From Gemmatimonadota bacterium (GTDB taxonomy: Bacteria; Gemmatimonadota; Gemmatimonadetes; Longimicrobiales; Gaopeijiaceae): DNA of 8,348 bases. The translations under genes were made by a program, and so were the position numbers. Location: positions 1 to 8,348 of the forward strand of contig JAHHMJ010000061.1 in assembly GCA_018678395.1 (NCBI GenBank). The letters run 5' to 3'. A model generated the notes under the pieces. The model saw only the letters and a program-made list of their open reading frames with translations. It was not told the origin of the DNA and ran no database searches. Below, one piece after another: positions 5,886 to 8,348 of this stretch (position 1 is its first letter; every line of letters begins with the position of its first letter).

Positions 5886-8348
5886 GACCCGATCCACCCC
5901 GCACCTTTCGCCGGCCCGCCGACGACCGCGCCGCGGTCCGACGCGAAGTCGACGAGGAGCTGGATCACCACCTGGAGCTCCGTGCCGATGAGCTCGTGGC
6001 CGAGGGGTGGGATCCCGCCGAGGCCCGGCTGGAAGCGGAGCGCCGCTTCGGCGACCTGACCGCGACGCGGGCCTACTGCACGCAGGAACGAGCCCGCGCG
6101 CGGGCCGGAACCCGACGAGGACACCTCATGGACGAACTGCGACAGGACCTCAAGTACGCGTTGCGCACCCTGCGCATCGCCCCCGGATATGCCGCGGTCG
6201 TGGTGGCCACGCTCGCGGTCGGCATCGCGCTCAACACGCTCGTCTTCAGCCTGATGAATCCGTACCTGGTCCGCGCGCTGCCCTACGCGGACGCCGAGCG
6301 ACTGGTGGCTGTCGGGGGCGTGGATCGTCTCGAGGGCTGGGACCTGGGGCGCTTCTCGCGGCCGCAGATCGCCGACCTCGCCGAGCGTTCACGCGCCTTC
6401 GAGGACCTCGGCAGCTACTACTACGGGGTCGCGAACCTGGTCGGCGACGACGCGGCGACACGCGTCGCGACCGCCACCATGAGCGGCAATCTCTTCGACA
6501 TTCTCGGCGTCGACGCCGCCCGGGGCCGTACTCTCACCGACGGGGATGCCGTACCCGGCGCGGACGCCGTGACCGTGCTCAGCCACGCCTTCTGGACCCG
6601 ACAGTTCGGCGGGGATCCCGGCATCCTCGGGCGGTCCATCCGGCTGGACGGAGAGGCCCACACGGTGGTGGGTGTGATGCCTCCCGACTTCAACTTCCCG
6701 TACAACGCGATCGAGCTGTGGGTGGCGGAGCGAGATGCGGAAGCCGCCGCCGATCGCAGCTGGCAGGCTCATCTCGTGGTGGGTCGACTCGCCGACGGCT
6801 GGACCGGCGAACGGGCTCGTGAGGAGCTGACCGGAATCCAGCTCGAACTCGCCCGCCGCTGGCCCGACACCGACGCCGATTACGAGGCGATCGCGGTGAA
6901 GCCCATGCGTGAGGCCCTGAACTTCGCGTGGGCCGTACTCCAACCCGCATTCCTCGTCCTGCTCGCGGGAGTCGGACTGGTCCTGCTGATCGCCTGCGTC
7001 AACGTCGCGTCGCTGACCCTCGCCCGCTCGGCTGCCCGGGGGCGTGAAGTCGCGGTCCGCGCGGCCGTGGGAGCGAGTCGAGGCCGGCTCGTGAGACAGC
7101 TCCTGGTCGAGAGCGTGGTCCTCGCCGGCCTGGGGGGACTCATCGGGATCGGCCTGGCCGTGCTCGGCACCCAAGTGGTCTCGGGCCTGCTCCCCGACGA
7201 GCTGTTCCGCGTAGGCGAGGTGGCCGTCGATCGCGGAGTGCTGACGTTCAGCCTGATCATCACACTCGTGACGCCGATGGTCTTCGGACTCGCACCGGCG
7301 CTCATCGCCGCGCGCGGCAGCCTCGCCGGCGTTCTGCGCGGCGCCTCGGGAGCGGTCGGCGGCGCACGCGCCACGGCGCGACTCCGGAGCGCTCTGGTGG
7401 TGGTCCAGGTCACCCTGGCCGTGGTCCTCGTCGCGTCCACGGGCCTGATGGTCCGGAGCTTCGTGAATGCCGTCAACGCGGACCTCGGCTTCGACCCCGA
7501 GCCGCTGCTGATCGCGTCGGTCACTCCGCCGGAGTCGAGCTACCCGGACGCGGAATCCCTCGCGGGATACTACCGATCGCTCGAGGAGCAGGTCGCCGCG
7601 CTTCCCGGCGTGGCAGGGGTGGGGACCGTGAGCCACCTGCCGCTCAATCACGAGACGATCCCGGTGCGGTACACGACGCCCGAGGGGGAGGGTCAGCCGA
7701 CCGAGGACCGGCCCTCGGCGTTCACCAGTCGGGCCGGCCCCGGGTACTTCGAGGCCATGGGCATCCCCCTCCGCGAGGGTCGGGTGCTGCGGGCCGACGA
7801 TCGGGCCGAAGGCGTCGCCTCGGTGATCGTCACGGAGTCGCTCGCCGACCGCCTCTGGCCCGAGGGTGGAGCCCTGGGACGAACGCTGGTCTACGGCTCC
7901 GACGACAACCCGCTGCGGGCGATCGTTGCCGGCGTCGTCGGCGACGTCCGCTACGACGATCTCGCGGGCACTCCGAGACCGCACGTGTACCGGGTGCTCG
8001 AGGGCACGACCACCCGACGCCGGTTCCTGGTGATCCAGACGGCTCCGGGGATCACCCCGTCGACTCTCACGGCCGACGTGCGGGCGGTGTTCAAGAACGC
8101 CGATCCCGATCTGCCCCTCTCGATCCAGGGCATGCCCGACATCGTGCGGGAGAGCACGGGGATCTGGGCCATGGGTTCCGGCTTCCTCGCGATCTTCGGA
8201 CTGGTCGCGACCGCGCTCGCCGCACTGGGCATCTACGGTCTCGTGACCTTCTCGGTCCAGCGTCGCCAGCGGGAGATGGGACTGCGGCTCGCCCTCGGCG
8301 CCGACGCCGGTCGGCTGCAGTGGGGCGTCGTGGCTCAGGGGCTGCGCC
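5882..8348 (+). CDS. ADOP-family ABC transporter permease (MacB/FtsX-type), 3'-truncated by window edge
   Basis: The frame is open from GTG 5882 to the window end: 822 codons with no stop. A cytoplasmic permease-prefix domain (about 20-60, EVDEELDHHLELRADEL ... ERRFGD) precedes MDELRQDLKYALRTL and the first membrane helix (about 103-125). Then come a MacB-like extracytoplasmic domain (about 126-345), helices near 355-380, 411-430 and 453-477 with the FtsX motif REVAVRAAVGASRGRLVRQLL after the second, a fifth helix near 504-524, a second extracytoplasmic domain (about 528-762), and helix six near 767-788 followed by a second copy of the motif, REMGLRLALGA. This internal duplication defines the 'Acidobacterial duplicated orphan permease' family. 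About two membrane helices should be missing beyond the edge, given the usual length of 800-900 residues. No ATPase gene is visible. The cargo is unknown; MacB relatives act by mechanotransmission on periplasmic substrates. Confidence 0.92.
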   Translation, partial: MRPDPPRTFRRPADDRAAVRREVDEELDHHLELRADELVAEGWDPAEARLEAERRFGDLTATRAYCTQERARARAGTRRGHLMDELRQDLKYALRTLRIAPGYAAVVVATLAVGIALNTLVFSLMNPYLVRALPYADAERLVAVGGVDRLEGWDLGRFSRPQIADLAERSRAFEDLGSYYYGVANLVGDDAATRVATATMSGNLFDILGVDAARGRTLTDGDAVPGADAVTVLSHAFWTRQFGGDPGILGRSIRLDGEAHTVVGVMPPDFNFPYNAIELWVAERDAEAAADRSWQAHLVVGRLADGWTGERAREELTGIQLELARRWPDTDADYEAIAVKPMREALNFAWAVLQPAFLVLLAGVGLVLLIACVNVASLTLARSAARGREVAVRAAVGASRGRLVRQLLVESVVLAGLGGLIGIGLAVLGTQVVSGLLPDELFRVGEVAVDRGVLTFSLIITLVTPMVFGLAPALIAARGSLAGVLRGASGAVGGARATARLRSALVVVQVTLAVVLVASTGLMVRSFVNAVNADLGFDPEPLLIASVTPPESSYPDAESLAGYYRSLEEQVAALPGVAGVGTVSHLPLNHETIPVRYTTPEGEGQPTEDRPSAFTSRAGPGYFEAMGIPLREGRVLRADDRAEGVASVIVTESLADRLWPEGGALGRTLVYGSDDNPLRAIVAGVVGDVRYDDLAGTPRPHVYRVLEGTTTRRRFLVIQTAPGITPSTLTADVRAVFKNADPDLPLSIQGMPDIVRESTGIWAMGSGFLAIFGLVATALAALGIYGLVTFSVQRRQREMGLRLALGADAGRLQWGVVAQGLR

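Noticed and set aside
6007..6822. Plus-strand frame of 271 codons within the permease region
   Set aside because: It is an Arg/Gly-rich shadow; the overlapping frame from 5882 carries the conserved permease sequence.
6389..7984. Minus-strand open frame (531 codons) opposite the permease
   Set aside because: It is His/Arg/Asp-rich without domains, and the plus strand encodes a continuous ADOP permease with all expected motifs.
1..8348. CRISPR arrays, insertion sequences, tRNA or rRNA genes
   Set aside because: No regularly spaced repeats, transposase-like proteins, terminal inverted repeats, or tRNA-like TTCGA arm patterns with matching cloverleaf structure were recognised.

Overview
This is a GC-rich window (roughly two-thirds G+C by eye), densely coded, with GTG starts at five of its six genes. 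The most taxonomically telling feature is a PadR-family regulator overlapping a large 'duplicated orphan' MacB/FtsX-type permease (ADOP family). That pairing is strongly expanded in Acidobacteriota and Gemmatimonadota. A DnaE with an intact, non-proteobacterial PHP domain fits the same reading. I infer a Gemmatimonadota- or Acidobacteriota-like genome; the sequence alone does not settle the phylum.

Layout. (1) 58-3582, plus strand: complete dnaE, the replicative DNA polymerase III alpha subunit. (2) 3583-3642: a short convergent gap holding a GC-rich imperfect hairpin that could end transcription from both sides. (3) 3643-5358, minus strand: a likely three-gene operon read from right to left. 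It holds an OmpR-type response regulator, a YfcE-like metallophosphoesterase that overlaps it by four bases (GTGA), and, 37 bases later, a YiiD_C-type hotdog thioesterase. The last junction carries a perfect 12-bp tandem repeat inside a G-quadruplex-prone tract. (4) 5359-5528: a 170-base divergent intergenic region with a 13-bp palindrome just before padR, a candidate PadR operator. (5) 5529-8348, plus strand: padR and the ADOP permease, again joined by a GTGA overlap. The permease runs off the right edge and is incomplete.

How the genes work together. dnaE is a housekeeping gene that ends convergently against its neighbours. The minus-strand operon joins a signal-output protein (no histidine kinase is visible in the window) with two small hydrolases. 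The coupling of regulator and phosphoesterase is clear, but their shared purpose is unknown. PadR and the permease form a familiar regulator-transporter unit in which PadR probably represses its own operon; the substrate is unknown. I found no mobile element, CRISPR array, tRNA, rRNA or defence system, and nothing amounting to a clearly new system. The less ordinary points are the regulator-phosphoesterase-thioesterase operon, the repeat/G-tract at its last junction, and the crowded padR start.
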